Shown: in pieces, positions 38,770 to 51,780 of the stretch | How positions within the stretch are numbered: position 1 is the first letter of the stretch | Layout of the letters: each line of letters starts with the position of its first letter | Assembly: GCF_000002425.4 (NCBI RefSeq) | Contig: NC_037254.1 | Location: 1,865,758 to 1,929,757, forward strand | Direction of reading: 5' to 3' | Length of the DNA: 64,000 nucleotides | From: Physcomitrium patens | Taxonomy: Eukaryota; Streptophyta; Bryopsida; Funariales; Funariaceae | Program-made: the position numbers and the translations under genes | Notes under the pieces: model-generated | Database searches by the model: none | What the model was told of the DNA's origin: nothing | Seen by the model: the letters and a program-made list of their open reading frames with translations, nothing else

Positions 38770-40493
38770 TCATGTGACTGCTGTGTCACGAGGACAACTG
38801 GGTGAATTGGGAATGCTCTGAGCAAAGGAGCTGAAGTCTAAGTTGCACGCAGCTTTCAGATTGGCAACCTCAGGAGGTCCGTCAACGTACTGCCCCGAGA
38901 GAGCAAAGGTGGCCATGACGCGGAAGAAAGCTTCAGTGGGATGGATAAAATCCCAAAAGAGCTTGTGCTCGGGATCTGGACACACGTTGGCTATTTTTCC
39001 TGAGCCGCAGAGCACAAAAGGGTTGAAGTTGTAGGGCCCCCCGCCGCCACAGCACGCTCGAAACCCATCTGCGTCGATCCCTGCACCAACCAAAACCACT
39101 TAAAACTTCTGCCGTATGGCAGTTTCTGATCCACTGGCTTGATCACTATTAAAGTGGAAATGGAACCCATGCTCTTACCATACTTTGCCGGACCGGTCTG
39201 AATGACTTCCAAAGCAGCGCCATATGAGTCGTAGTGGAGAAAGATGGTGTCTGGCCACTTTCGTCGGTACTCGTCAACCGCGGCCTTCAGCTTCCCGTTG
39301 GCGATTTCGATGACGGAGTTGTGAGCGGACAAGCAGCCAAACTGATCTTTAGGACTCCTGTGGCTGAAAAGCGTAAGCATGAAAGGGGTGCATCCAACTG
39401 GTGGCAGGTTGAAAATGTAAAAGAATCTGGCCCCTCCAGCGTGAAGCTTCTGCAATCGTCAATTACAGAGCCATTTAAAAAATAAATAAATCACGATTTT
39501 GATCTTGTTCGATCTCATCAACATCAATCTTAGTAGTAGCTACCTGCATTATAAACTCAAATCTTGCTTCAGATTCCCACGATGCAATGGAGTTCCAAAC
39601 TTATTACCTCCACAGTCCTCTCTATAGCACGGAGAATCAAACCGTCGAGCTTCGCATTAGCTTCAGCAGGTGAAAGGCCCAAGGTGAATGCATAAATGTA
39701 GTCGTTGGCTCCTATCTCCGGTATCATGTGCAGCGCAGTACTCACATTGACGAACGGCCCTACTCATTGAACATATTAAGTTAAAAACTGCAAAGTAATT
39801 ATTCCTTTGGAAAGTAACTTAAATTCTCCCTCCCAAATCAAGTGTGGGCTTTATCTACCACAAGGAGACGGCATCCCATTCTAGGTAGTCACCTGTAACG
39901 GACATTGTCAAAATGATTTAAGGTGCAAAGGTACCTGAATAACTGGCTCTGAATTTGAAGTAGTTCTCGACTTCACGTTCTAAGAAGAAAGTTGGAAAAG
40001 GAATTGGCGTAAACTTTGCTGTTCCGCCAGAATAGGCAAAGTTGACGCCATGTTTGTAAGCTGAGCTATGAAGGTGTCGAGAATATGGTTGCAGAAAAGG
40101 CACTCCGAATGCTTGAGCTGGTCAGACGCATCGCATGTTCATTCAGGAAAGTGTTTTAGATTGTTGGCAATAACATTGCGGCCTTCATGGAAAACAAGAA
40201 TGATCAACTTCCCCACGCATACCTGTGTAATCAATCAGGAGCCTGCCATCAGAGAATCGGGTTCTCTCGCAAGGGCGGTCGGGAAAGCTGTAAGACATGC
40301 CATAGTTATAATTGGTTACAGTGTTGAAGATGGGTAACTCTGCGTGAGCATTTCCAACGTCAGTAAGAGAATCGCCGAAGACATAAATGTAGTCGGGGCA
40401 TACAAATGCCGTCGCACTTTGTCCGAACACCAGAATGAGAAGCACTAGTGACAAGTGCAGTTTAGCGCATCCTGCTACTCTCCGTGCGTCCAT
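38770..40493 (-). CDS. Secreted GDSL esterase/lipase (SGNH hydrolase)
   Basis: Five exons (minus): 40223-40493, 39935-40117, 39608-39759, 39179-39449, 38770-39080; GT-AG introns, 395 residues, normal for plant GDSL proteins. These are extracellular or ER-routed ester hydrolases. The four family blocks are present: FGDSLTDVGN with Ser42, an FAYSGG block near 117-122, GANDY with Asn170, and WDFIHPTE with Asp336 and His339. The chosen start gives a signal peptide (positive end, then LVLLILVFG, cleavage after about residue 29). An in-frame ATG at 40544 would add 17 polar residues and spoil that signal. The C-terminus after the His block is about 50 residues and ends in a Cys/Pro-containing tail. 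Substrate cannot be told. The gene is divergent from the CoA hydrolase at 42431. Confidence 0.93.
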
Positions 40494-42430
40494 AGAGTCA
40501 TATTCCCGGTACTTGTCGGTCCCTGAACCGCAATTGAAGACCATGGTCTCCAAGTAGTTTGTCTATTCTGCAAAGATTTGTAAACTTTGTACGCGAGCCC
40601 TGTCAAGGTGAGCAGTATACTTCACAACCCGCATCAATTTTGCGTATTACAGCTATCAGACAGGTCAGAAACTATGATCCAGATAGTAGGCTGCATCTGG
40701 AAAAAAATCGTTATCGGTGATTGGATATATAGTCTATCAGTTCACGAAACGGCGGCCTTGTGATAAAATTAAACCAGCCGCTGCCCAATCCGGTCTGTAA
40801 TCGAAGCAGTACGCGAGCACCTAAGTGGAGGAGATTACACACTTCATCACGTGTACACTTATCAAGGATCTGTCTAGTCACGACAATGACCTCGTAGACT
40901 TTGCACCAAAACAGTGCGAGGTGGGGCACGGTACGCTAGAATCTCTGCAATATTTTTATACTGGAGCTCCGTAGTTTGGACTGCTGCAGCACGGGCTCGG
41001 CATCGAGATACAATGGGATCTAGAGTCCCACTGGGACGTAGACCAACAGTGTGCAACGGCGCCGAAATCTTCACAGGAGTACTCGTAAATTTGTCAGCCA
41101 AACGTCAATCCTGATTTCTATAAGAGTGCGAAACTTTAAGTGCACTGGATCGATGCCACGGTTTGTGGCGTGACTGTCTGTTGATGGCTGTCCGTTACCC
41201 GGTCTGGTGTTGGCTGCTACATATCCGGCTTGTCGATGGCTGCTCTATACCCGGTCTGTTGTTGGCTGCTCCACATCCGGCTTGATGATAGCTTCTATAT
41301 ACACGGTTTGTGTTATTCATTAGGATTTGAAATTAATTACTCAAAGTTAAACAAACACAAATCATTAAAAATCATATTAAACCATACTCACTTTAAAACC
41401 GCAATTGACTCTCTCAAAACTATTCTATACACTAACTTGCAATAATTTTTAGTCCACACAATTTTAGATCTAGTAAAATTCACATGAACAAATCCATTTC
41501 AAAATGATTTTGTGACACAACTACAAAATTGTGATACCCATTACTTCATCTTTCGAACTTACTTCCTCGTTGTATTCCACTTCTTCTTTTACAAAACACA
41601 CACACAGGATTCATACAGCAACTCATTTTTTACACAAAATCCAAACATTCACATTCCACAACCCGTGCACGCAAAAACAAAATTGTATTAGTTTTATGAA
41701 ATCAGCTACAATATTATTGTGAACCTATTGTTGTTGCTCTGTGTGCATCGACCCCTATTAGGAGATTAATGTCCTAATCTATCTATGACTGATCACATCC
41801 ATGTGTTTTGTCTGGCATTTGTCTGTCCCATTCTGGACCACCGACATGGCCCATGTTCCGTACGTATTGAAGTCCAAGGTCCCAGTTTTAGACCATTGGA
41901 AGATCAGTCAATCGCAACCTCGCTGCGTTGGGACCATCAGATCGAACCCTACGCAGGTGGATTACCTTCGAACTCACACGAATTGTGTGCATATTCACGG
42001 AGCCCAGTTCCGTGATGTAAGTGTTGCTGCATTTTGTTGTGGGACAAGTCCCCGACCTCGGAAGCATTCGTTTTCCCTGTCTTGTAACTGAGTTTCGTAT
42101 AGCATTCGGTTTCCAGCTCTTGTGTAAGGGAATGTCGACTTAGGTGTTGCTATCTTTTGCTCCATTTCATCGTTGAGAATCTTTTGGAGGTGTTGGTGAG
42201 TATCATTGTGTAAATATTGCTCGATTATGAAGCGGCTTTATCGATTTGTGGTGTTCTGATGCCGTTCAACTGCTCGGTGTCGAGTGTGCACCTTAATCTA
42301 TCTCGGCTGGTAGTGAGCTTGTTCATTATGAATGTTATTCACATGTCCATGATTCTGAGATTGGAGCCATGGCTGCTGGATTGTTTGGTTGCAGGATCGG
42401 ATGAATTGCAGGATTATTTCGGAATAGAAT
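40494..42430. other. Divergent promoter region between GDSL and CoA-hydrolase genes
   Basis: About 1.9 kb separates the two start codons. It contains a five-copy 26-base minisatellite (41185-41314), an AT-richer stretch (41310-41720) and gene-like composition from 41800. A 3' splice-like site (TTGGTTGCAG, ending about 42395) lies 36 bases before the hydrolase ATG, suggesting a 5' leader intron. No separate gene was recognised. Confidence 0.5.
41185..41314. repeat. 26-bp minisatellite, five copies, with 52-bp alternation
   Basis: Five consecutive units of exactly 26 bases start at 41185, 41211, 41237, 41263 and 41289, each opening TGGCTG or a near variant (TAGCTT in the last). Units 1 and 3 carry CCCGGTCTG; units 2 and 4 carry TCCGGCTTG. 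The array is therefore best read as a duplicated 52-base dimer plus a decayed fifth unit. Confidence 0.9.
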
Positions 42431-45400
42431 ATGGCAGGGTCAGTGCAAGACTGGGTGAAGAGCTCTGTTCTTCCGAATGGCCTCGCCGTCATCACCTTGG
42501 ACCGTCCCAAAGCCCTTAATGCCATGAATTCGGGTGAGTTTATCTTTTCCCAATTCTTCACTGTCATGTTTAATTAAAACGCTGTTCGGAGTGTACGTTA
42601 TTGAGGAAATGCGTGAAGCTTAGGGTTTACTCTGCTGTAAGAAACCTTGCTCACTCACATCATGTAATTGAAGTCAAAGCTAATGGCAGGCAGATTGACT
42701 CTAGAAATACCTCAATAATACCGAGTTGCTAGGCTGCAGTATTTAAGCTCTTGCTTCGATTTACTTACAGTTCGATGATTCCTCCACATGCTTTTTGCCA
42801 AGTATGCTGTGTGTTTTTTCCTTGTAAGCTTGAAACCAAGAACAATGGGACATTAATTGCAGTTTACAATTCTTAGAGCACTAATATGGAATCCCTTTTA
42901 AATAGACATGACGGCATTGTACAAGAAATACCTCGATGAGTGGGAGAACGACAGCAAGGTGCAGGTGGTGCTGGTTGAAAGCTCCTCCCCGCGTGCCTTT
43001 TCCGCAGGTTTTTCCTCGCCTCACCTTTATTTTCAACTATGCTAGAAAATACCCAGTCTTCGGTGCCTAAAATTGAGTGTGTGCTGACAGAATTGATCAT
43101 CACTCTTCTCTGCCTAGTCATTCACGGTCTTCGTAAGAATTTGGCTTCTGAACAAAGAATTAGGGATCGAATCAACAGTATTATCGTTATTGTACCTTGA
43201 ACAGCAACCATGTATCTTGCCACGAGGTTGTCGCATTGTTCTTCCACAATTCGCTTGTTCAAAACATGCAGGTGGGTCAAATAGGTGGGATCCCACATCA
43301 GAAATGATGATCGAGTTTGGCCTCATTGCAGGCATGAATGTAAAAAGGGTTACATCAACGATGTAAAATACAAAGCCATCTGTGGTGCAAACTCTCTCTT
43401 CAATGCTCTCTGTGAACATTTGATTTAATTTTTAAAATAGTATCTTATTGAAAGGTTTGGTCACATCTGCATGCAGGTGGAGATGTCAAAACGATGATGT
43501 CTCAACCGAGACATAGTGCTCTAGCATTGGCTTGCCAGGTCTGTACTACTTCACTACAACCAAGTCTTTTCATTAGAATCTTGGATAAAATGGATTACTC
43601 TGGTTGGGCTGTTTACTACAGTCACAGTTCTGGTGATTATTCCTTTGGATTAACTTGCACAGGTATCAATTTTGTGGTGCGATGCAGGTATTTGAAAATG
43701 AATACAAACTAATCTGCGCCATTGCACGGTACAAAAAGCCATATATCTCCTTGATGAACGGCGTTACTATGGGGTTTGGGATTGGCCTCTCTGGTCATGG
43801 TCGATTCCGCGTGATAACCGAGGTGCTGTCTCAGCGTACATCTGGTGATTGAGCTTTAAGTGATAAAGATTTATCCTTCAAATAGGCTCAAATTGGCGTG
43901 TGTTATTCAGGTCCATGTACGTTAGTGTTATAGAATTTTCATAAACTCTTAGGGTTTTGTAAGGAATATAAAGTGATTTTTGGAATTCGAATCCAAATTT
44001 GTGGCAGAAAACAGTGCTCGCAATGCCGGAGAATGGAATAGGCCTTTTTCCTGATGTCGGATTTGCACATATTGCTGCAAGGGGTCCAGGAAATGGATCA
44101 TTAGGTGAGCTGTCTGCTATTGAACTGTTCTGTAGGCGATTAATAGCATTCACTTCTAGGAGGTTAAAATTACATGCAGCTGATGTGCAATGCCTCCTTT
44201 TGTGGTCATTCTTTATCTAAGTTGCCGAATTCTTCGCATCATTTCTGCAATTAATAACAATCCGAATGTTTCTTGATGTTGGATCTTGTAGGTGCATATA
44301 TGGCTATGACAGGGGCGAGAATCTCCAATCCAGCGGATGCGCTGTATGTTGGTCTGGGTACGCATTACGTACCTACCGACAAATTGTCATCTTTACAAGA
44401 AGCTCTCCGCAGTCATTCCTTGTATGTTTCTACCATGACTTGTGGTTTTCTTGACGTATCGTTGAACTCGTCGTAAATACTAATTTTTGTAGGCCAACGA
44501 TGTAGAGGGTATGCACCATAAATTGTTGCCTGAATTAAGCTGTCCAGTCGATACAGGTTTAGAATATCAGGTTACGGGTATATTGTGATTAAATTTAGAT
44601 ATTGACGCGGAGAAAAACTCTACATAATGTTAAGGAAATATTTGTACGACAGCTAGTGAAACATCATGAATATTTAAAGGCCGAGTCGTTAACATGTGGT
44701 GAAATGTGCAGGTCTGATAATGCATGGGAAGCAGTGGAAGAGGTCTTGTCACATCATCAAGAAACTCCAGATACAGATCCTCCGCTCAAGACTCTTCTGC
44801 CTGCCATAACTGCATGTTTCGGAGCTCACCCCTCAGTGGCAGACACTATCAAGGCCCTGAAAGAAAAAGAACTTTCTGATGATTCCTCAGGTAATCGAAC
44901 GAGTCCTGGGATAAAATTAGGCAGGGAATGCTAAACAATCAAGATGTTTCATACAATGGAGGATAATTACTTAATTCTAAACATCATTGACGGTGGCATC
45001 GATCAACACTCCGAACTCGGTTGAAGATATGAAGCTTACAATTGCTTATGGTCATGATTGGCAGAGGCTTCGAAATTCGACTGAGGTGTGCTGTTCCGTC
45101 GATGTTTACAGTGGCAGAATGGGCTAAAGGAGCATTGGCTGGGATTTCCAAGGGTGCTCCGTTCAGCCTTAGTGTGACTAAGCACCACTACGCAGCTGTA
45201 GCTGCTGCAGCGAATTCGCCTGAAAACGAACTTTCTGAGGTTTAATACTCTAAATTTTTAGTGCTTTATCGGCATGAACAATAGTATTTATGCAATTATT
45301 ATCTCCCTTATTGAAAGTGTGCGCTGAGTTGCATCTGTTAGTAGAGTAGCCTTGTTATAGAACTTGTTAATAGCCTTCATATTCTTGCGTTAAGAGAAAT

Positions 45401-45975
45401 ATGTCACATGAGACTACAGTGTAAGTTGGTTCTCATCGCTTCGAATTTTGCAGATCGAAGGGGTTATGAAAACTGAATACAGACTAGGCGTGCGAACGTC
45501 AACAAGGCCGGACTTTGTTGAAGGTGTCAGGGCAGTGCTAGTTGATAAAGATCAAGTAAGCCTGAGAGACCTTGTTACGTTCATTAACCTGATTGTTGCT
45601 GAATCTAATATCAATTGTGCAATTGTGCTTGCTGAGAAAACCATTTACTACAAACATCTGCCTGGAAATAGGAGTATTTATTTTGTGTTAGTATCGCATG
45701 ATATATGGAAAGAAACAGACCTTCTTTTCTTTTCTTCTTTTCTTTTTTTTTTTGTCTTTTATGGTAAACGTAGATTTTCACACTTCGTATCGTGTTTCAC
45801 CATTTGAAGTTATTTTGATATGTTAATCACAATCTTCTTAAATCGGGGCTTGTGGCAGAAACCCAACTGGCTGCCACCAACTGTTGAAGATGTGGCGCCT
45901 GCCGACGTTGAGGTGTTATTTGAGGTGTTCGAGAATCCCAGGGATGAGTTGAACATTCCATTTCCAATTGTCTGA
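42431..45975 (+). CDS. 3-hydroxyisobutyryl-CoA hydrolase-like protein (enoyl-CoA hydratase/isomerase superfamily)
   Basis: Ten exons: 42431-42533, 42906-43007, 43477-43538, 43688-43822, 44008-44104, 44292-44421, 44712-44890, 45112-45239, 45454-45555, 45859-45975; GT-AG introns, 384 residues. HIBCH enzymes split 3-hydroxyisobutyryl-CoA in valine breakdown. The oxyanion-hole segments SAGGD (67-71) and MGFGIGLS (117-124) and the block [13 protein letters not shown] are present; Glu142 and Asp150 fit the catalytic acids. The C-terminal HIBCH extension ends in the VLVDKDQKPNW block. It resembles Arabidopsis At4g13360 most. The start is firm: an in-frame TAG (42425-42427) lies one codon upstream of the ATG's preceding codon. 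So no transit peptide is encoded here, unlike mitochondrial relatives, and the end PFPIV is no peroxisomal PTS1. In exon 8 the acceptor at 45110-45111 was chosen because an earlier one (45064) gives a stop. Confidence 0.95.
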
Positions 45976-46782
45976 ATCAGGGAATGGGAAGAAACCTGTG
46001 TAGAACCAGCGAAGATCCTTCGATTTGTATAATCAACCGGCAGCTCGTTGTTTTGACTTGGTTTTTACCTTATATTTTATTGCATTTTGATTTTTTAAAA
46101 CTCTGATTTACATTGTTACTTTAAAATTCTAAATATGAATTGGTGATTTACAGTTGTCATACTGCTCACTTTGCACTAACTACTGGTTTATCCCATATCT
46201 CGTGTTCGATGTTTCGATTCATCGAACATAGGTACAAAAATGTCAGCGGCTTGTGAATATCTGTAGAGGATAGAGTAGTATAAATCCAAGATCGTCTTCC
46301 TCGTTTTTTCTTAATCTACAATGTTCCGATTAGATGTAGTCTTATCTGCTTTAATGCACGTCACTGAAGCGCATCTGCACTACAAACTGACGCTTGGCGG
46401 TAGGTTTATCAGTTGTTCGTGAAGTTTGATTCATACATCCACTTCGGCAGCGTAGAATGTCGCGCTCATGATGAGCAGTAAATGGAAATGGCCAGTGCTT
46501 TAACGTCATTCGTTGCTACCACCTTCTTCTCGGCAATTATCTTTATTATGATGCGCTTAGATACGCTCAATTAATAGACCATATCTACTAGTCGCCAAGT
46601 CGTTGATAGTCACCTAAGAAAGATTCCATCAACACATCTCACCCTATAATCTGCTTCTGAAAAACTTATCTGCTGGAAACAAACCCTAATCCTAGTACAA
46701 AATGGATACACATTCTAGTTTGGAGAATTAGTTGTGTTGTAATTGTCAAGCTCGCTTTCGCGAGTTAAAATCAGTGGAAGTG
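45976..46782. other. Convergent intergenic region
   Basis: About 800 bases between two convergent stop codons, presumably filled by the 3' untranslated regions of the CoA hydrolase (left) and the second GDSL gene (right). AAACCCTAA occurs at about 46681. Nothing else was seen. Confidence 0.5.
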
Positions 46783-48359
46783 CTACGACATAAGGAGCTG
46801 CTGAATATTCATGGGATAAGAATATTCAGTGCTGCTCCAGAATCTGTCTGCAATGATCACATTAGCTTTGTCGGTTGGGTGATAAGGATCCCAGAAAAGA
46901 TAATCGAACCGGTTGGGGCAGATGTTAAAGTTGGGCAAGCATGGCACAACTCCCTTGTAATTACCACCAGCACCGCAGCATCCAACGTTAGCAACCGTAA
47001 ATCCTGTGTGACCAAGCAACAGTGTCAACTGTAAGAATTTCATCAACTCAAGAGCATAAGCTAGTGAATCTTTGTTCATGATCGAGGTATTCATATCAGG
47101 AAAGAGAGTATAGGCACGCACCATACGCTCTTGGGTTGGCAATCATTTCACTGACAATTTTGTATGAATCTAGGTAGATAAACTTGGCACCGGGAAGATT
47201 AGCGTTCAGTTCCTTCACCAAACCGAACACACCAGCGTTGAATTCTCTCACTTCGGCATTCACTTTCTCGCTGCATTCGCCATTCTTGCTGAGCCGGAAG
47301 GAGAGCTGAAAGGGAATGCAGCCTAGAGGACCTAGCGCCGGCACAACAACCTTCCTAGCTCCCAAGTTGTACAGTTTCTGCGCATGGTTATATCATTGAT
47401 GAGCAGCTTAACCCTTAACAATAGACACTGATTTGAGGTGTACCTTGCCAAAGTACTAGCAGATTCAGGGGAAAGTAAATGTACCGTGAGTTGGCCACGA
47501 TACGTATTTATTAACAGAGTTGCAAGCTGTGTAGAAGTGAGATTTCCAACGGGGGAGAGGGGTTGATAGTAGTTGTTTAAGTAATCGTTGGAACCAAGGT
47601 TCGACGAGTATAATGCAGAACTAATGAGCTCATTGCCAGCTTGTTCTCCAAGTTGCGCTATTATCTGGGCCTTGGTGTTAGCGAAATACTCCAACTGTTT
47701 GTTCATTGGAATTCGCCCATACTGAAAGATTAACAAACGCAGTACCATTTGTCAATTTAGTTATACACAATTTGAGAAAATCCATATTCTCACTGATATC
47801 AATGCAACTAGGGGGGGGGATCAACTTTAACAACGATGCAAATCAGCAAATGGTCATTTATCTTACCAGGACATAACCAGAGGAATCCAGAATGCCTCCA
47901 GCTCCAGATGCGTAGTTGACACCTTGTAGAATCAAAGGTCCTGAGGCATTAGGTGCCAGATACGGTACCAAAAACCCTTGCTTTCCAGCCTTCTGACCTG
48001 CAGAATAATACAATATGGTGCAATGTGTAAGCCAATCTTATACCATGTATTGCAATGACGATTGGCATAAGCATTGTTGAATGGAATTTATGGTACATTC
48101 TGGAATTACCAAGGATATCCACAGTGGTACGTCCGTTGCAGTATCTGCCGGTAGCAAAACCACCGGGGAAGTCGATACCATTTGGTGGAGAATCGGCCTT
48201 TGATAGCGTTCTGATAAAATTATTGTTGCCAGGATCCGACAGCGAGTCGCCGAAGACGAAAAGCGCGGGCGGTCTCTGTGCACTGGCTATGCTCGGAATT
48301 AGCAACAAAATCCATATAAATGGGACGACGCTCGCTGAGCTGCACCTTAAGAACTCCAT
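46783..48359 (-). CDS. Secreted GDSL esterase/lipase (SGNH hydrolase), second gene
   Basis: Five exons (minus): 48110-48359, 47867-47997, 47485-47721, 47122-47377, 46783-47003; GT-AG introns, 364 residues. Blocks: FVFGDSLSDPGNNN with Ser39, NYASGAGG with Gly115, GSNDYLNNYY with Asn172, and WDPYHPT with Asp330 and His333, so the enzyme should be active. The signal peptide spans about residues 1-27 (hydrophobic FIWILLLIPSIASA). The start is the ATG opening MEFLRC; the next upstream frame has no good signal. This protein follows the common plant pattern (GNNN, GFTVANVGCCG, a short tail after the His block), whereas the gene at 38770 is more diverged, so the two are not a recent tandem pair. The gene is convergent with the CoA hydrolase. 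Substrate unknown. Confidence 0.95.
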
Positions 48360-50040
48360 CTTCTGCAAGCGAGGCCAGACACCAAGAGTACTTCTGCCGG
48401 TCAATAACCAGATCAGTGGGAATTTAAAATGGAAGACAGGAATCGATGTCTGAACTGGACACACCAGATTTTCAACCTACTGCACAAATTAGTGAAGCGC
48501 CATGACTTTCTGGTTCTAGAAAAATCAAAGTAGATTAAGGATCCTTCCTAGAATTCAGTGGATACAAGACCCGTGATAGATATCGGCACTTCTACGCTGC
48601 ACATCAGGATACATTAGTCCGATGTTACCCATGCAGCAGCATAAACTAAACCATTCTAGCTACCAGTATAAATCCAGCCGTCTCATTCGAGAACAGTGGG
48701 TTGGACAACACTCCAAAGATTTAAGGTATCTTCAGGACCAGCATTTTGTCCAGAAACACCGGTAAACCGATGATGGACGATAATGTTACTCTATTGTCCA
48801 GGACGGAGTGTGAATGGGAACTGGAGAGTAATGACTACAAAACTTTATGTTGTGCATGTACTCGGAACATAAGAGGAGTGCATCTCACTGGCTGTCATTG
48901 AGAAATTTCACGAGTAGTTCAATCAGAGGTTTTATCCCTACAAGCTCTCAAGCAATTTCTTTGCAAGTGTATCAGATTCACTGCCATGAAGGGTCACTCT
49001 GAGGTCCAATAGTAGTCAGAGCATGGGCACATTAAATCACTAGTCAAGGCCTCACCATATCAGAAGGTGCAGAAAACACAATACCCAGCTGCTTCACTAC
49101 GCCCACGACGAAACTTACCTGTATCAACACTGATAAAAACAAATGCAACCAAAACAGTGTCCAGCTGAAACTTGCATACTTACCGACAGCGATTTGATAG
49201 GGAAGGATGCTAACGCTGCTGTTTTGTGGACTCACGCTAGACAATGTAGCTTTTGTGATCGATGTCATACCTTCTAGACAGGTGCGACCTGAATTCCCAC
49301 AGCAGTCCCAAGCTCGCTAGCTCCTCTGCCACCGATAAGACTACAGCAGCTTGGAGCTGGGTGTCTCAGTGGAGCTGATCTAGTATAACAACTTTGCCTA
49401 GGACAGCTCAATGGCTCAGGGGCCATTTAAAACATGCTCGTCCGGACAGTCCCGAGCGGTGTCTTCATGACCCAGACATGGCGAAGCTGGCTGCAGTCTG
49501 TAAGCTCCCCTCCCCTTCCATTAATGACGAGAATTTGATCCTCTCCATTTCCAAGGTAGATTTCATTAAAACAAAAACATTTACTGCGCTTTGTTTTTGT
49601 TCACCGCAACACAGTTTCCTCTGCGGAAGCCGCCACGCGGCCACTGACGAAGTTAATCCCTTCGCACAGACGCACATGCACAGTAATCTAGAAGCTGCAG
49701 GTCCGTTCAGACTAAGCCTATATCCAAGCAAGCGGTGCTTGGAAAACCTATGGTAACAGCACAAGTCTTTCTATGCTCAAGATATGATAGTTCTCCATGT
49801 TTGAAACTGCGCCATATTTTACTGCCATCCGCGCCATCATTCCAGTCCAAAATATTCACTCCGTGCCACAATGCAATACTGAATTTTAATGTTCTGAAAA
49901 GGTACTAATCAGTTCAGTGCATTGCTGTCGGAGGAAGCACTCTGCGAGGTCAGGCGTGTTGTGGTTTCGCCCCTTCGTGGTATAATTCCCTTTGTTTCCA
50001 CTATAATTGTGTCAATCTTTCTCTTGTTGACAGGATGGTC
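48360..50040. other. Promoter of the second GDSL gene and gene-like DNA without a gene
   Basis: Moderate-GC sequence. The frames at 49044-49268 (minus, 74 codons) and 49394-49756 (plus, 120 codons) show no family similarity. A GDSL 5' leader with an intron, or a non-coding transcript, could lie here. Confidence 0.35.
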
Positions 50041-50067
50041 ATAACTGCAGTTCATTCGTTCATTCAT

Positions 50068-50110
<43 letters not shown>

Positions 50111-50793
50111 CAAACACATACACACACACATATATATATATATATATATGTATATTGAAGGAAATTCAGTCTATTGTGACAAGGGAACACGAGCCAGATA
50201 TCATTATGTGTTGATGATGTACGGCATTGAAGCACACTTGAAGAAATTCTTCTAATAATTTTTGAGATTTAAGAAATATATATTGAAATTATAAAAATAA
50301 TTAAAGACCAAATAGATTTTTCGAAAAATAAGTGACAAATTTGGCACTCAATTGACATTAATTTCAATAAAGATGATAAAAATAATTAAACAATTAAATA
50401 ATTCAAAAGATAATTAATTTTTTCTAAACAAAAATTATGAATACAATACTAGAATCTGAAATAATAAAAAAATTAGTTCCCAAATTAGTAAATGACTTAG
50501 GATTTAAAATTTTATCACATATATTTGGTCTTGTATTTGAAATTAAATATAAGATTATTTATTTTAATTATTTAAAAAGAAATCTATTGATAGGTTTATT
50601 TTTGTAAATATTTTCATTTTTTTACATTTTATAATGCTGTAAACAAAATATCATTAAACCTACATAGAGACTATCAAAGAATCTTATAAATGCACTACAA
50701 AGCATTTACATCTTTTAAATTAATGTCATATATTTAATTTAATAATCAATTACTGATGGCAACAACAAGGTAATGTAAAGAAAAAAACAAAGA

Positions 50794-50824
<31 letters not shown>

Positions 50825-51529
50825 TTCTTTGTGTATTTATTCCTTATAAAATAAAAAAACTCAATAGTTCAAAAAATCAACTAAAAATTAATATTTTCGA
50901 ATTATCAAAGAAATCACTTTAGATATTACATTATTTATTGTATCTAAATTCAAATAACAATCCTAAGGTAAATCATTTTTATTAATAGATGATAAGATTT
51001 AATGATTTTGATTTTACAATCTTAGAAGAGATTCTCAGTATTTAGTAATATATTTTAATATAAAACTATAATTGTTAATATATCAAATGTGATCTTTGAA
51101 GGTTATGACCAGAAAATTAATAACGATTAATTAATTATATGGTTTTTTTTATTAAAGTATTAATATTATTTCATAAAACTTGAATTTTATAAACTATCAA
51201 AACACTTAGAATATTATTGTTCTAATGAAATAATTGGATAGAGATTAATATTATATGTATTTATATAATGACTTTAAATATTATTAAATTAATGTAATTG
51301 AGGTAAGACAAAATCTATTAGGTATAAAATATATTTTAAAAAATATATCAAGTAATGTTTTTAGATGCAGGTTGAATCTACAAATATTCTCAATTTTACT
51401 TTGTGATTGTAAAAAAAATTCTTAGAATTTTTTTAAATCTAAGAATCTATTAAGGAATTATTCTATATCTTTAGTATTTATTTTGCAAGTCAAACTTCTA
51501 GTTCTTAAAACTGTATAAAAAATGTAAAT

Positions 51530-51567
<38 letters not shown>

Positions 51568-51747
51568 GAAATCTTTAATTTTATCAAAAAGCATTTTATA
51601 CTTTAATCTTTATTTAAGATTCTTTATTTTTATATTACTAGGATTTAATTATTTGGGAAGTTATAGAAAAATTTAAAGATTTCAAAGGCTATTTTGCTAT
51701 AGTTACTAATAAGTTCAAAATTGTATAAAAAAATGTCTCTTTAATTT

Positions 51748-51780
<33 letters not shown>

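Noticed and set aside
45061..45111. Earlier acceptor (CAG at about 45064) for exon 8 of the CoA hydrolase
   Set aside because: It puts a TGA in frame seven codons on; the acceptor at 45110-45111 restores the conserved [11 protein letters not shown] segment.
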